Shown here in pieces: positions 35,296 through 45,869 of a stretch of DNA of 64,000 nucleotides. Within the stretch, counting starts at the first letter, position 1. Every line of letters begins with the position of its first letter. The translations under genes were made by a program, and so were the position numbers. A model generated the notes under the pieces. It was not told the origin of the DNA, did not search any database, and saw nothing but the letters and a program-made list of their open reading frames with translations. Source of the stretch: Quercus robur (taxonomy: Eukaryota; Streptophyta; Magnoliopsida; Fagales; Fagaceae); contig NC_065544.1 in the NCBI RefSeq assembly GCF_932294415.1, positions 29,403,210 to 29,467,209 on the forward strand. The letters run 5' to 3'.

Positions 35296-36103
35296 TTCAA
35301 GTATTGTTTTTATTAAAAAATTTATAATTTAAATTTCACAATGATTACTCTAAAAAAATTTCTTGAAGGTGCGCCCCTAGATAACCTAGGCCTTACTATT
35401 CGTGTGATTCATTCAAAGTCCTCTTTTAGGAGTAAAAATGTGTTTCCACCGACTTTCTTTAAAGACGTTATTTTGCCAAGAACTTCCCCACTTCCTTCGC
35501 TATAGTGTTGTTATGGAAAATAATAATGGCCACTGGGTGTAAATTTCAATTTTTAAAACATTGGACTTGACCTGACCTTAATGTGGACAAAAAAATTGAA
35601 TGTGAGACGTAGCAGTAGGTTTAAAGATTGTCAACAAGTTTGTAACTTTGTGGTTTAGCAAAAAAAAAACAAACCCTTTGTAATTTTATGACACTACCCT
35701 AAATCCTAATTCGCCCAATGCGCAGATGCTTTCCTTATCATTATTATCATCTTAAAATTTGTTTTTGACAAAACAACGGGGGGTAATAATAATAATAAAC
35801 AAAAAAATGGTAAGAAAGATATACAATAAAATATTTAGTTAATGTTTAGCTTTGTCCTAACAAACAAGAATAATATTGTTATATTTTATTATACCACAAA
35901 ATTAACATATACTTTAAAGGCATTAGTTTAAAAATGTTTTAGAAACATTTATAGGTAAAAAAGTAATTGAATTTTTTGAAAGATTTCTATATTTTCTTTG
36001 AAATATAGAATCAAAAAATTCTTAAAATTCTTAAAATAGTTCAATATTTTTTATATTTTTCATGAAAAAGATTTTCCAAAATTTCTACTTGCAAACTGAA
36101 TAA
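35296..36103. other. AT-rich intergenic
   Basis: No gene and no paired repeats are recognised. It separates element 2 from the start of duplicated unit 2. Confidence 0.5.
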
Positions 36104-36841
36104 AGATTCCTAGCTCTAGTTGAGAATATCACCCAATTTATTTTCAATTATTTCTAGACTGTTGAACTTTTCGGGCAGGTAGAGTTTTCATAAAGATTCT
36201 ATCGGTAATGTATGTCCAATATGATAATGATAAATTGTCCTTTTATCTGTTTTTTAATTAATGGGGATGATATATAATGATAAATTGATAGACTGTGGTA
36301 CCACATTTTTTTTTCCCCCTTAAATGTAGATTTGGTTCTTAATCTTTGAACCTCATATAACATCTTTTCATACATTTATAATTTTCTTTTTAATTTAGTC
36401 CCTATATTTTAATAACATCACAAACATAGATGATTTAAGATCATCACATTAACCATAATTTTATAGATCGGGTATATAGGAGTATATATGCTATTATTAT
36501 TTTTGAGGAACGTTATTTAATATTTGAACTCATAAACACATGCCTCATCTCATTGTTGGGAAAATTCTATATAAATGAAAATAAATGTTAGCAGCGTAGT
36601 AGAAACAAATCACAAAAAAGCACAAAAATTTACAAGAAAAATCTTTTCAAAGCTATGAGGTAAGCTCCTAATAATTTAACTATTTTCAATTCAATTGAAG
36701 TAAATTTTTTGTATATGTTTTACGGCAAAAGAAAAATCTCTTTTTTTTTTTTTTTTTTTTTCTCTTATACCTACTATTTTTCTTTCACCAACCGCAACAC
36801 TTTGCAGTTTGCACTTTTCCCCCTATTTTCTTCTAAACAAA

Positions 36842-36892
<51 letters not shown>

Positions 36893-37665
36893 CTCTCTCT
36901 CTCTCATGTTGTTCTCATATTACCAAATGGCCGAATGGCCACAATTAATACCTTCAACCTTTTTACCTCTTCTGCGTGTGAGAGACACTCAAAGTCTTTG
37001 CCCAATAAATGGCAAGAAGACTTTGTGTCTTGACTTAATGAGACAACTCCTCTCTCTCTCTCTTATGCTGTTCTCATATTAGCAAATGGCCGAATGACCA
37101 CAATTAATACCTTCAACCTTTAGACCTCTTATGCGTGTGAGACAATCAAAGTCTTTGCCCAAGAAATGGCAAGAACACTAAGTCTGGGTAAAAAGAAATG
37201 AGGTGTCTAACTGAGTGTGATGAGCTGGACAACAATGGTCCATGCACTGCACCTAACACTCACTCCACCAATCAAAGTCTGGGTAAAAAGAACGTAATAA
37301 TCCTTGTCAATAACGAGAAGTAAATCTACAAAGAAGTAGATAGTGAATATATTTATGGTTGTAACAAATTGGTCACGTGACATAAGTGTGACTTCCTTAA
37401 GGTAGAGTGTGAACAACTAAACGACATGTAGTAATAGACACATTTTATTTCTTAGTTCCAAAGCTGTAGTTGTTTACGCAAAAAACTCTAGGCAGACTTC
37501 AGTAAAGGTTCAGGCTTTTCTCCCTCCTCTTTGACAGCTTAAATGCATTATGTTCCCAGAATTAATTTACCTAACATCAACAAAGTGCGAGTATAGAATT
37601 TATTAAGTAGATGCATAAGCTGCAGAATATGCAAACTGTGAAGAACCAGTGTTGCTACCAGGGCT
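36104..37665. other. 3' flank of LecRK copy 2
   Basis: Its left part (36104-36520) matches bases 1-480 of the window. A ~1-kb segment absent from unit 1 follows (about 36550-37585). The last ~80 bases (37590-37665) match the coding tail of LecRK copy 1, so they are a relic of an older, longer C-terminus. Confidence 0.7.
36841..37190. repeat. CT microsatellite and ~160 bp tandem duplication
   Basis: A (CT)n tract at 36843-36905 is followed by two copies (about 36904-37033 and 37062-37190) sharing ATGGCCGAATG, AATACCTTCAACCTTT and CAAAGTCTTTGCCCAA. The second copy also begins with a CT tract. Confidence 0.85.
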
Positions 37666-37970
37666 TATGAGAGATTTGCTAAGAATGAAATTCTCATTAA
37701 CTTGCTTAATGATACACGGGATTGATCCTTATATAAAATCAGAGGCTAAGTAACTAACTTAACAACTATAACAGCTTCTTAACAGAAAAACTAAAAGCTC
37801 ACACGTGCACAGTCACATGGATCATTAAACTATTTAGAAGACTAACTAAACTACACACAATTTAAGCTAGACAATACATAGACTAAAACTACAAGTAGCT
37901 TAGCCATGTACATCTTCACTGATCTGCTCTGCCTCTTCTTGCCCTGAGTCTTGATGCTTTGACCTCTGAT
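37666..37970 (-). mobile_element. 305-bp insertion in the LecRK copy 2 3' end
   Basis: It is bounded by AGGGCT on both sides (37660-37665 and 37971-37976), and copy 1 has a single AGGGCT at the same place (near 626). Its ends are loosely inverted (TATGAGAG/CTCTGATA). On the minus strand it has a TATATAAGG and LTR-like composition, so it may be a solo or partial LTR. The same insertion, truncated, lies beside LecRK copy 3 (49067-49247). Confidence 0.7.
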
Positions 37971-37982
37971 AGGGCTAGATGA

Positions 37983-39995
37983 CTAAGCATCGTGGTTTTC
38001 TGATTTACTAGTTGAAGATGTTGATGCAATACTTGGAAGGGTATTAAAGGTTGTCAAAGGCAACTTTGGTTCGAGAATGGGTAATGTAACTTCAAAATCA
38101 AGCACATGAATGGCTTTTCTTATGGACGGTCTGGCATTGTAATCTGGATGAGCACACCAAAGTCCAACAACCATCAACCGTTCCATTTGCAGCTCATCAA
38201 AATCTCCACCCAATCTAGGGTCAGCTGCCTTAAGAAGATTCCTTGCTCCATAAAGCTCCCAAAGCCACTCTAACATAATAATTTCATCTTGTTTTGCATC
38301 GGGTTCAGCTGGTTTTCTTCCACAGGCTATCTCCAATACTACAATCCCAAAACTATATACATCTGTTTCCTTGCTGGCCCTGCCCGACATAATACATTCA
38401 GGGGCCAGATAACCCCAGGTCCCGGCCAAAGCTGTGGTTTGTGATCCTTTTACATGGTCCACGAGTCTAGCTAAGCCAAAATCCCCAAGCTTTGCATTTA
38501 AATTTGAATCCAACAAGATGTTGCTTGACTTTATGTCCCTATGCAACACGCATTGTTCCCATTCTTCATGCAAGTATTGCAGTGCTGATGCTAGGCCTCG
38601 AGCAATATTGTACCTCTCCACCCATGTTAACAAGCTTCTACCTTTGAAAAGATGCAAATCTAAGCTGCCATTTGACATGAACTCATAAATTAGAAGAAGA
38701 TCATTTTGCTCGTGGCACCAACCAATTAGTTGCACCAAGTTTCTATGCCTGAGTCGACCAATAATCCTCACCTCAGATATATACTCCTTTATCCCTTGTG
38801 CAGACCCTCCTGAAACTCTCTTAATAGCAACATAGGAATTTATGACCTTTAAATATCCTTTATAAACCCGACCAAACCCTCCTTGTCCAAGCTTATTTTC
38901 CTCTGCAAAGTTGCTCGTTGCAGAAACTAATTCGTTGTAAGAAAACTTCTTTGGTCCAATACCTCGTTCGAATTCATCATCCATTGAAAGATTAAGGCCA
39001 AGCTCCTCTTCTTTTTCTCCTTTCCCTTCACGACACTTTTTCCTATACACAAAGCAAACCAACACCAAACCAATAATTAAAATGCACGCACCTAAACTCA
39101 GGCCCACCACCAATTTTGTCTTTGGGTCATCTTTATTCTTCTCCACAGAAGGTGCTGGCGATTGCGGAATCGTAGAAGGTGCTGGCGATTGCTGAATCGT
39201 AGAAGGTGATGTGGATTCAAAAGCCCAAGTGGAAAGAATATGCAACTCAGAAACCAATCCTGTCGAAGCTGAGAACCCAAATTCAACATATTCTGGTAAA
39301 TGATCTGTCAAATTAATTACAAAAGAAAGGTGCTGTTGAATAGTGGTGTTCTTGAAACCAGTTAAGGTAACGCTTAAATTTTGCGTACTAGCATCGTAAT
39401 TGATTCTTGCACTATATGTTCTATTCTCCTTAATAGTACAATACCATGGTGTAGAGATCTTAGACGTCATGCTGTTGATATCGATACCAACGTGTTCACG
39501 AACTGAATTCAGTTCATCATATTCATCATTTCGAAATGTATCAAACTCCACCGCAACAAATTTATTTTCAGCCAGGAAATTGAGGTCTTTCATTTGACCG
39601 CTGCTCAAAAGGCCGAGGCCGGTGCCATCTGTTGGACTAGGACGGGGGTAATTTGGGGTTGAGAGGAAGAACGTGATCCCATCTGAATAGCTGTCTTTAC
39701 CTTGAGAATCGATGATGAAGGAGAAGTTGGAAGTGAAGCTGGCCACATTTCCTGATTTCTCGTCCCAAAGATGCATCGGCTCTGAATATATGGCTCGACC
39801 CCAGTTGTCCACTTCATCTGGCGTGAGTTGGATCACTGAACCTGATATCGTAGCGTTTCCTGTTCGGATTATAGGTTTTGTTTGACTGAAATCGGTGTAG
39901 TTGAAGAATATCTGAGTTGCACAAGGGTTTATGAGCAAGAGGAAAATGCTTATTAACAAGTAGATGATACTGAGCTTCTGTGCCTGGAAAACCAT
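37983..39995 (-). CDS. L-type lectin receptor-like kinase, copy 2 (intact)
   Basis: A single-exon gene of 670 codons from the conserved MVFQA start; an in-frame ATG 13 codons upstream (40034) is not shared with the other copies. It is a plasma-membrane receptor kinase of the LecRK class IX-like type. Residues ~1-27 are the signal peptide and ~28-265 the legume-lectin domain (FVAVEFDTF, EHVGIDIN). A Pro/Ser linker contains a duplicated QSPAPST-type repeat. Residues ~294-317 are the membrane helix. The kinase has GQGGFG ~370, VAIK Lys ~392, HRD ~485, DFG ~505 and APE ~531, so all catalytic residues are present and it is an RD kinase. It stops at TAG inside SENHDA, about 25 residues before the ancestral end. 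Family members act in immune signalling; ligand and role here are unknown. Confidence 0.93.
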   Translation of the reverse strand: MVFQAQKLSIIYLLISIFLLLINPCATQIFFNYTDFSQTKPIIRTGNATISGSVIQLTPDEVDNWGRAIYSEPMHLWDEKSGNVASFTSNFSFIIDSQGKDSYSDGITFFLSTPNYPRPSPTDGTGLGLLSSGQMKDLNFLAENKFVAVEFDTFRNDEYDELNSVREHVGIDINSMTSKISTPWYCTIKENRTYSARINYDASTQNLSVTLTGFKNTTIQQHLSFVINLTDHLPEYVEFGFSASTGLVSELHILSTWAFESTSPSTIQQSPAPSTIPQSPAPSVEKNKDDPKTKLVVGLSLGACILIIGLVLVCFVYRKKCREGKGEKEEELGLNLSMDDEFERGIGPKKFSYNELVSATSNFAEENKLGQGGFGRVYKGYLKVINSYVAIKRVSGGSAQGIKEYISEVRIIGRLRHRNLVQLIGWCHEQNDLLLIYEFMSNGSLDLHLFKGRSLLTWVERYNIARGLASALQYLHEEWEQCVLHRDIKSSNILLDSNLNAKLGDFGLARLVDHVKGSQTTALAGTWGYLAPECIMSGRASKETDVYSFGIVVLEIACGRKPAEPDAKQDEIIMLEWLWELYGARNLLKAADPRLGGDFDELQMERLMVVGLWCAHPDYNARPSIRKAIHVLDFEVTLPILEPKLPLTTFNTLPSIASTSSTSKSENHDA

Positions 39996-40104
39996 GGCTA
40001 GGGAAAGTGGGTTTGGAGCTAAAAGGTTTGCCAAATTGTTATCAAATATGATAAGGATGGACGGCTACGACATCAATCTGAGATACCATCCATCTCCAAA
40101 ATTA

Positions 40105-40124
40105 TTGACTCAACTACAAGTCAA
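40105..40124. promoter_or_regulatory. Inverted W-box pair upstream of LecRK copy 2
   Basis: TTGACTCAACTACAAGTCAA holds two TTGAC(T) cores facing each other 110-129 bases upstream of the start codon. W-boxes bind WRKY factors in defence promoters. The same 20 bases occur at copy 3 and are absent from the same region of copy 1. Confidence 0.55.
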
Positions 40125-40368
40125 TATTATACTGCTCATTTTATTTCTATTCCTATTTCCATTACTTATAATAAAAGGTCCAGTTAATATATACTTTAAG
40201 GTATATACTAATTATTTATTTTAATAATTCTTTTATGAAAAATTCGCAAAATTAACAAAACTTTGGCGAATCCATATTAAAAAGAGCGAAGAGGTAGCAT
40301 GAATAGTGTTTTGGGCGGTTTAAAAATTTTGGTGAGTCCGTTTATATGCACTGTTTGATGCTTTTGGA

Positions 40369-40628
40369 GCACCCACACTAGGGGTGTGTTTGGATAGAAC
40401 TTATTTTGCTGAAACTGAAAACTGAAAACTGAAAACACTGTAACAAAATAATTTTTAAATGTGTGAATAGTGCTGTGGGACCCATTTTTAATGAAAAAAA
40501 TTGATAAAAAATGAAATTTGTGAGTCCGTGAACAGTGCATATGTGCACTGTTCACGGCAGAAAGTCCACTTTTGCGGTTACTGTTCATTGAACAGTAACC
40601 GCAATACTCAAAACGCGTGAAAACAAAA

Positions 40629-40662
<34 letters not shown>

Positions 40663-41098
40663 AAAAAAAAAGAGGAAAACGCAGCAAAGAAACGTGACGT
40701 GAATACAAACACACACTTGGAGTGCGTTTGGATTTGGCTGAAAGTTCGCTGCGTTTGCATTTTGTCTTTTTTTTTTTTTTTTTTTTTTTTTTTCACGCGT
40801 TTTGGAGCGTTTTGGGTGTTGCGGTTACTGTTCATGCACTGTTCAATGAACAGTAGCCGCAAACTTTGACTTTTCAAATTTTTTTGGACCAATTTCAGCA
40901 CATCGTGTACTGTTCACGGACTCACAAATTTCACTTTTTAGCAACTTTTTCATTAAAAATGGGTCCCACGATACTATTCACACATTTAAAAATTATTTCG
41001 CTACAGTGTTTTTCAGTTTTCAGTTTCAGTTTTCAGTTTTTCAGTTTTTTAGTGTGTGTTTGTATTCATGTCCACGTTTCTTTGCTGCGTTTTCCTCC

Positions 41099-41129
<31 letters not shown>

Positions 41130-41713
41130 CGTGTTTTGAGTATTGCGGTTACTGTTCATTGAACAGTAACCGCAAAAGTGGACTTTCTGCCGTGAACAGT
41201 GCATATATGCACTGTTCACGGACCCACAAATTTCATTTTTTATCAATTTTTTCATTAAAAATGGGTCCCACAGCACTATTCACACATTTAAAAATTATTT
41301 TGCTACAGTGTTTTCAGTTTTCAGTTTTCAGTTTCAGCAAAATAAGTTCTATCCAAACACACCCTAGATGTGGGATATGTGCCAAATGCTAAATATTTGG
41401 CACATATCCTACACCAAACCCAATTTTAGCCCATTTAGTAGATGTGGGATATTGTTTTATTTTTGCAACATTGAACAGTACCGTGGCAAATTTGCCACGG
41501 TATGGAAGATATGTGGTATATTATTTGTTGTTTGTTTATTGTGTTGATGACTAGTAAATATTATTTTAATGTGTAGTAAATATTATTTTAATGTATAGAA
41601 TTGAATTATAAAACATCTGATAAATGAGATGTTGTAAAATGATGTAGTAAAATAATAAAGTAGACATTTGATATGATAAAATGGCATAATTTTTGGAACA
41701 TCTACGGATGCTC
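40369..41713. mobile_element. MITE interrupted by a nested foldback element
   Basis: Left end GAGCACCCACACTAG and right end ATCTACGGATGCTC (reverse complement GAGCATCCGTAGAT) form imperfect inverted repeats. The nested element below splits it. The paralogous site in unit 3 (near 51655) reads straight through from GATGCTTTTG to CTATTTAGCC, so the insertion followed the duplication. No clear target duplication. Confidence 0.6.
40382..41364. mobile_element. ~1 kb foldback element with long inverted arms
   Basis: Outer arms begin GGGTGTGTTTGGATAGAACT and are inverted at the right end, with TAG flanking both ends (40379-40381 and 41365-41367). Arms of about 320 bases (40382-40700 versus 41045-41364) pair almost perfectly and include GTGCATATGTGCACTGTTCA-type and GAACAGTAACCGCAA words. 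The centre (40719-41044) is a second, related half-element, making a compound hairpin. No protein is encoded. Confidence 0.82.
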
Positions 41714-41715
41714 TA

Positions 41716-42105
41716 AGCAACTCTATTTAGCCAAAACTTATGGTTCTGAACTATACACTATACATCCTTCAGAGTTCGGACAATAGAGAGGAGCTACTCT
41801 TTTAGAAAACAGGAGAAAGAGGAGGCCTGCTTTACCTGCTCCGCTATAAATCAACTATATTGGCCAAGACTTGACAACGAAAACCTTAGGTAGTCTAGAC
41901 TACCTAAAATGCGCCCCACAATTGCTCCTAGTATGTTGTCTCCTTACTCCAAACTCCATACGGCAAATAAGTATTCTTGGCGAAACCTAGACGCAATTAT
42001 TTCTTGTCAAATGTCAAATGCGTTTGCAGCGCCAATTCAAACGAGTGGGGATTTTGTTTGATTTTATTTGGCCAACAAATATCCCTCTCTATCTCTCAAC
42101 TTTTA
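41716..42105. other. Unit 2 spacer upstream of PR-1
   Basis: The start matches unit 3 near 51670 (CTATTTAGCCAAA). A palindromic TAGGTAGTCTAGACTACCTA lies near 41890. No gene. Confidence 0.5.
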
Positions 42106-43616
42106 CACTGTGTTTGGTTGGGGGAATTTAGGGAGGATAAAACTATAGGAAAAAAAATATAGTGGAAAACAGTGTTTTTCATTGTTTGGCAAATGATAGA
42201 AAATATTGAGGATGGAAAATTCGGGAGAAAATTTTCTCTTCCGGGCCCGCAAATCTCATCCTCCCAAATCAGGAGGAAAAGTAATGAGAGAAAAGTGCTC
42301 TCATAAGTCTTTTACCATAATGCCCTCTCCCACTAACCTCAACCATGACTTTCTCACCTACACCACCTGATGACTTTTTCCCACAAATCTTTATTACTTT
42401 TTTGCCTATTCTTTATCTTACCTTCACAGTAGACCGTGGTCCAAGTTCTTCTTCTTTCTTCTTTTTTTATTTTTTATTTTTTATTTATTTAACGTGACCT
42501 ATTGTTTCTTGTTCTCATTATACTCCTCATTCATCTATTGTAATTTTTACATTATAATAATATAAATTTATATATACATAATTGTAGGGGTAAAATTCTC
42601 AAGTCAAACAATGGGCCTTGGGCCCTATACAGAGTCCAACTATGACCAAAGGGAGAAATGGGCCGCCAAAACAAATGCTAGCCCAACCCTAATAAGTCCA
42701 AACTTATTTAAAGGAGACATTCGAGGAGGAGTGTCTCCTCGGACGAGCCAAATACAAGCCCAACGTGCAGCCTATCCATAATAAGGAGTCATTCCAAACA
42801 AATATTGGTAATAAGGATAAGTCCCAAAAAGCAGGAAGAAAGAAGAAAAGATGAGACGTCCAGGGGGCAGCTACAACTGCCGCATTAAATGCAGAGAAGC
42901 TACTTTCCCAGCTGCATTAATGTGGAGAAGACAGGCGAACAGTGTTACATTGGCCAATGCAACTCACAGAAAGATAAGGTGGATGTCCGATGGGACAAGC
43001 ATTCAAGTGTGGGTCTAGATGGTTAACAAGTGTAAGGTTCTTATCAATCTAAGGAGGCTATATAAGAGAAGGAAATCTCCATGAAAAAGGGATCGGAAAA
43101 TTTAGAGGGAAAAGAGAGAGAGAGAGAGATTAAAGAATTCTGTAGTCTGTAATCAGAGCAAAAGGTGCACTCATACGTCTTCTCAGACCGGTATCCTGTG
43201 GACATAAATGAAATATTCTCACGTTCAGACCGTTGCATGGCATACAACTAATTAACGTTCACTTCGTCCAGCCCTAGTTCTGTAACCCGCTCTCTACAAA
43301 TTTATTGTCTAGGGTCTTTTAGGCCAGAACCACTTACTTGCTGGGCCTGGGCCCCAAAATCCGCCCCTACAATAATGTAGTAAATTTTTATATTATTTAG
43401 TAAGTATAAATAAATCTATTTCTTACATATTATGTAACAATTGTATAATAGTCAATTTATATAAATTATATTTTCCATCCTTCTCTTTTTCTCTCCAACC
43501 AAACAAAAGAATTTTTCACCCTCCCACTTTTCAACCCTTCCAACCAAACACACAAGAGGGAAAACTAAATATTTTTCATCTTCCCACTTTTCCACTCCTC
43601 CAACCAAACAAAGCCT
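42106..43616. mobile_element. Tourist/Harbinger-like MITE split by a solo LTR
   Basis: TGTTTGGTTGG-type inverted ends (CACTGTGTTTGGTTGG and GGCTTTGTTTGGTTGG on the opposite strand) are flanked by TTA (42103-42105 and 43617-43619). Removing the solo LTR leaves about 720 bp. TTA duplication suggests PIF/Harbinger. Confidence 0.55.
42583..43371 (+). mobile_element. Solo LTR (789 bp)
   Basis: It runs from TGTAGGGG to CCCCTACA with a perfect ATAAT duplication (42578-42582 and 43372-43376). A TATA-like GGCTATATAAGAG lies near 43056. It is GC-richer than its surroundings and unlike the other LTRs here. Confidence 0.85.
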
Positions 43617-43619
43617 TAG

Positions 43620-45290
43620 TCTAAGTTTGACATTATTATTAATTGATTAATTGATTCATCATTCAAATATGTGGGACTTTAAAAGATTTAGACAATACAA
43701 TTTACTGTGGTATTATAAATATGTTCACCTTGTTGTAAAAAATAAAATAAAATGGAGAATTAATAAGAGGATTTGGCAAGATAGTGCAATTGACAGCTAG
43801 ACACGAACTCTTGCTCCAACCAGCCACAAAAGAAGGATCTGGTTTGATCTCCCCTGCCCTCTCTCAAAACTGAACTCTAATTTTCTCTCCTCTCAATCAG
43901 TTCATCTAGGACTGGGATTTGGTAATTTTTGTTGAATGTGTCTTTCACATGAGTTCAAAGGTTAGTTTTAACAGTATAATAACAAATGTAGTGAGTTAGC
44001 ACATTTGTATAGGTCAGGTATTAAATTAGCTAAATTAAAAGTTTATGGGTGTTATAGTAATTACACCAAAATTGAGGGAGTATAGCTTCTTTCTTCAAAA
44101 ATTATTGACTTGGTCAATAGCATATTGCTGAAGTTACTTTTGCAGCTGCCAGGTAACTAGGTAATGAAAAATTACCAAAAATTATTTGATTTTTTTTTTT
44201 TTGGGTGGCGTGACTTTTTTCCACTGGATTTTGTCCCTTTCGGTCCAGCTAAATACAGGTGTGTACTTTCGGTGTAAAATGCAGAAGAGGTAGAACGAAA
44301 TCCGAAAGACTTTTATTGGGAGAAACTTACAGTGAGTTGTTGTATCACATAAATAATTTTGATTTTGAAGGTAGAATGAAGATAACTTCATGTTTTGATT
44401 TTGGCTAGAGTTTCATACTAATAACGTGTTGTAAAATAATGGAAATATCAAGAAAAAAGAAAGATTTATGAGAATGAAAAAATATAAATAGAACTCAAGT
44501 GGTCATCCGAAGTCCGAACTATAGCTTGGTAGCAGTATATAGAGGTTTTAGATTTAAAACAAAGTGAAAATTGTGTTATAAATAGTGTAGTGAAAACATG
44601 AACTCATGGTGCCAAAAAAAAAAAAAAAAAAAGTGTTTGATACCATGTGATATTATAGAATAGACAGCATAGAATTTCCTTGAGCAGAAGAAGTCAATCT
44701 CCATGTAATTGGTAGAAATCCTCAATTGCTTGAAATTTGGTCACAAGAAGGTAATTAGCCATGTGATTGTAGCCCATTTTATTGATAGCGGATTTTGGAC
44801 AGCTTTATTTGTGAATCTGTGTTCATCGAACCATTATTGTTGTCTTATGCTGGTTTTAAATTTTTGTTAATGTGAATGCATTTTCATTTGCCAAATTTTA
44901 AGGAAGTCAGAAATATGCAAGGTTAACAATTTTTAAACTATTTTCATAATGAAAAAAAAGGGTCGTTTGAGAAAAAAGTAAATCTAATGTCGTTGCATTC
45001 TTTACATAATTTGTCGTATGTACCTTATTTATGTGAGACAAGTTCCAAGTTGGTATAAGAAAATAATAATGGAAGTCAGTCAAATTGCTACTAATTATTA
45101 ATCTTATCTTAATTCATCAAAAATAATAATAATAATCTTATCTTAAAGCTATGCGATGGAATAAAATAAAGTTGTCCGATGGCGATGGCGATTAGATTTG
45201 TGTCCAAGGGGAGTGTTTCTGGCGACTACCATTTTTTTAATGCTCTTCAATAATCCACCATTAGACTAGCTTTATATCATCTTCTACCTT
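43620..45290. other. 5' flank of intact PR-1
   Basis: The part from about 44750 onward matches 21750-22570 and 23680-23880 of unit 1 once the insertions there are removed. An A-tract lies near 44613. No coding sequence. Confidence 0.6.
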
Positions 45291-45296
45291 TATATC

Positions 45297-45306
45297 ACTA
45301 TATATA
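45297..45306 (+). promoter_or_regulatory. TATA box of PR-1
   Basis: CACTATATATAAC lies about 45 bases upstream of the ATG and is preserved upstream of the broken copy 1 (near 23843), which fits a short 5' leader. Confidence 0.55.
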
Positions 45307-45347
45307 ACCCCTCATAAATGTTCATTTATCATCAAAAGAAACCAAAC

Positions 45348-45869
45348 ATGATGATGTTTAAGATTTCACTAGCAATTGTTTGTGTCATTGGCTTAGCCAC
45401 GGTCCATGTCTCCCTTGCCCAAAACTCACCACAAGACTACCTCAATGCTCACAACGCAGCTCGTGCACAGGTTGGTGTTGGACCCATGAGATGGGATGCA
45501 AAAGTAGCTTCTTATGCCCGGAACTACGTTGAGAAACTTAAAGGTAGCTGCAAACTTGTGCATTCAGGAGGACCTTATGGTGAGAACCTAGCATGGGGTA
45601 GCCGTGACCTTTCGGGCACAGCCGCTGTGAACATGTGGGTAGGAGAGAAGCCCAAGTATGACTACAACTCTAACTCATGTGTTGGTGGTGAGTGCCGCCA
45701 CTATACACAGGTTGTTTGGAGCAGCTCAGTGCGTTTGGGGTGTGCTAAAGTTCGATGCAACAATGGTGGCACCATTATTAGTTGCAACTATGACCCCCCA
45801 GGCAACTATGTCAATCAGCGTCCCTATCTAAGAGTTATTCAAGAAGTTCTAGGCATATATAATGCTTAG
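45348..45869 (+). CDS. PR-1 (CAP/SCP superfamily) secreted defence protein, intact
   Basis: A single-exon gene of 173 codons from MMMFKIS; an in-frame ATG ten codons upstream lies too close to the TATA box and is not conserved. The signal peptide is cleaved probably after VSLA, giving a mature start [22 protein letters not shown] signatures are [18 protein letters not shown] and RHYTQVVW (active-cleft His-Glu-His). Six Cys fit three disulfides ([25 protein letters not shown]). PR-1 proteins are apoplastic defence markers that bind sterols. CNYD precedes [11 protein letters not shown], the CAPE-peptide position, but the chain continues 13 residues ([13 protein letters not shown]) beyond the usual PR-1 end. 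It faces LecRK copy 2. Confidence 0.95.
   Translation: MMMFKISLAIVCVIGLATVHVSLAQNSPQDYLNAHNAARAQVGVGPMRWDAKVASYARNYVEKLKGSCKLVHSGGPYGENLAWGSRDLSGTAAVNMWVGEKPKYDYNSNSCVGGECRHYTQVVWSSSVRLGCAKVRCNNGGTIISCNYDPPGNYVNQRPYLRVIQEVLGIYNA

Noticed and set aside
36709..37033. Open frames over the CT microsatellite
   Set aside because: They encode Leu/Ser dipeptide runs from (CT)n and are not conserved in unit 1.
39995..40034. Upstream in-frame ATG as the start of LecRK copy 2
   Set aside because: The 13-residue extension is not shared with copies 1 and 3, whereas M(V/I)FQ directly before the signal peptide is shared by all three.
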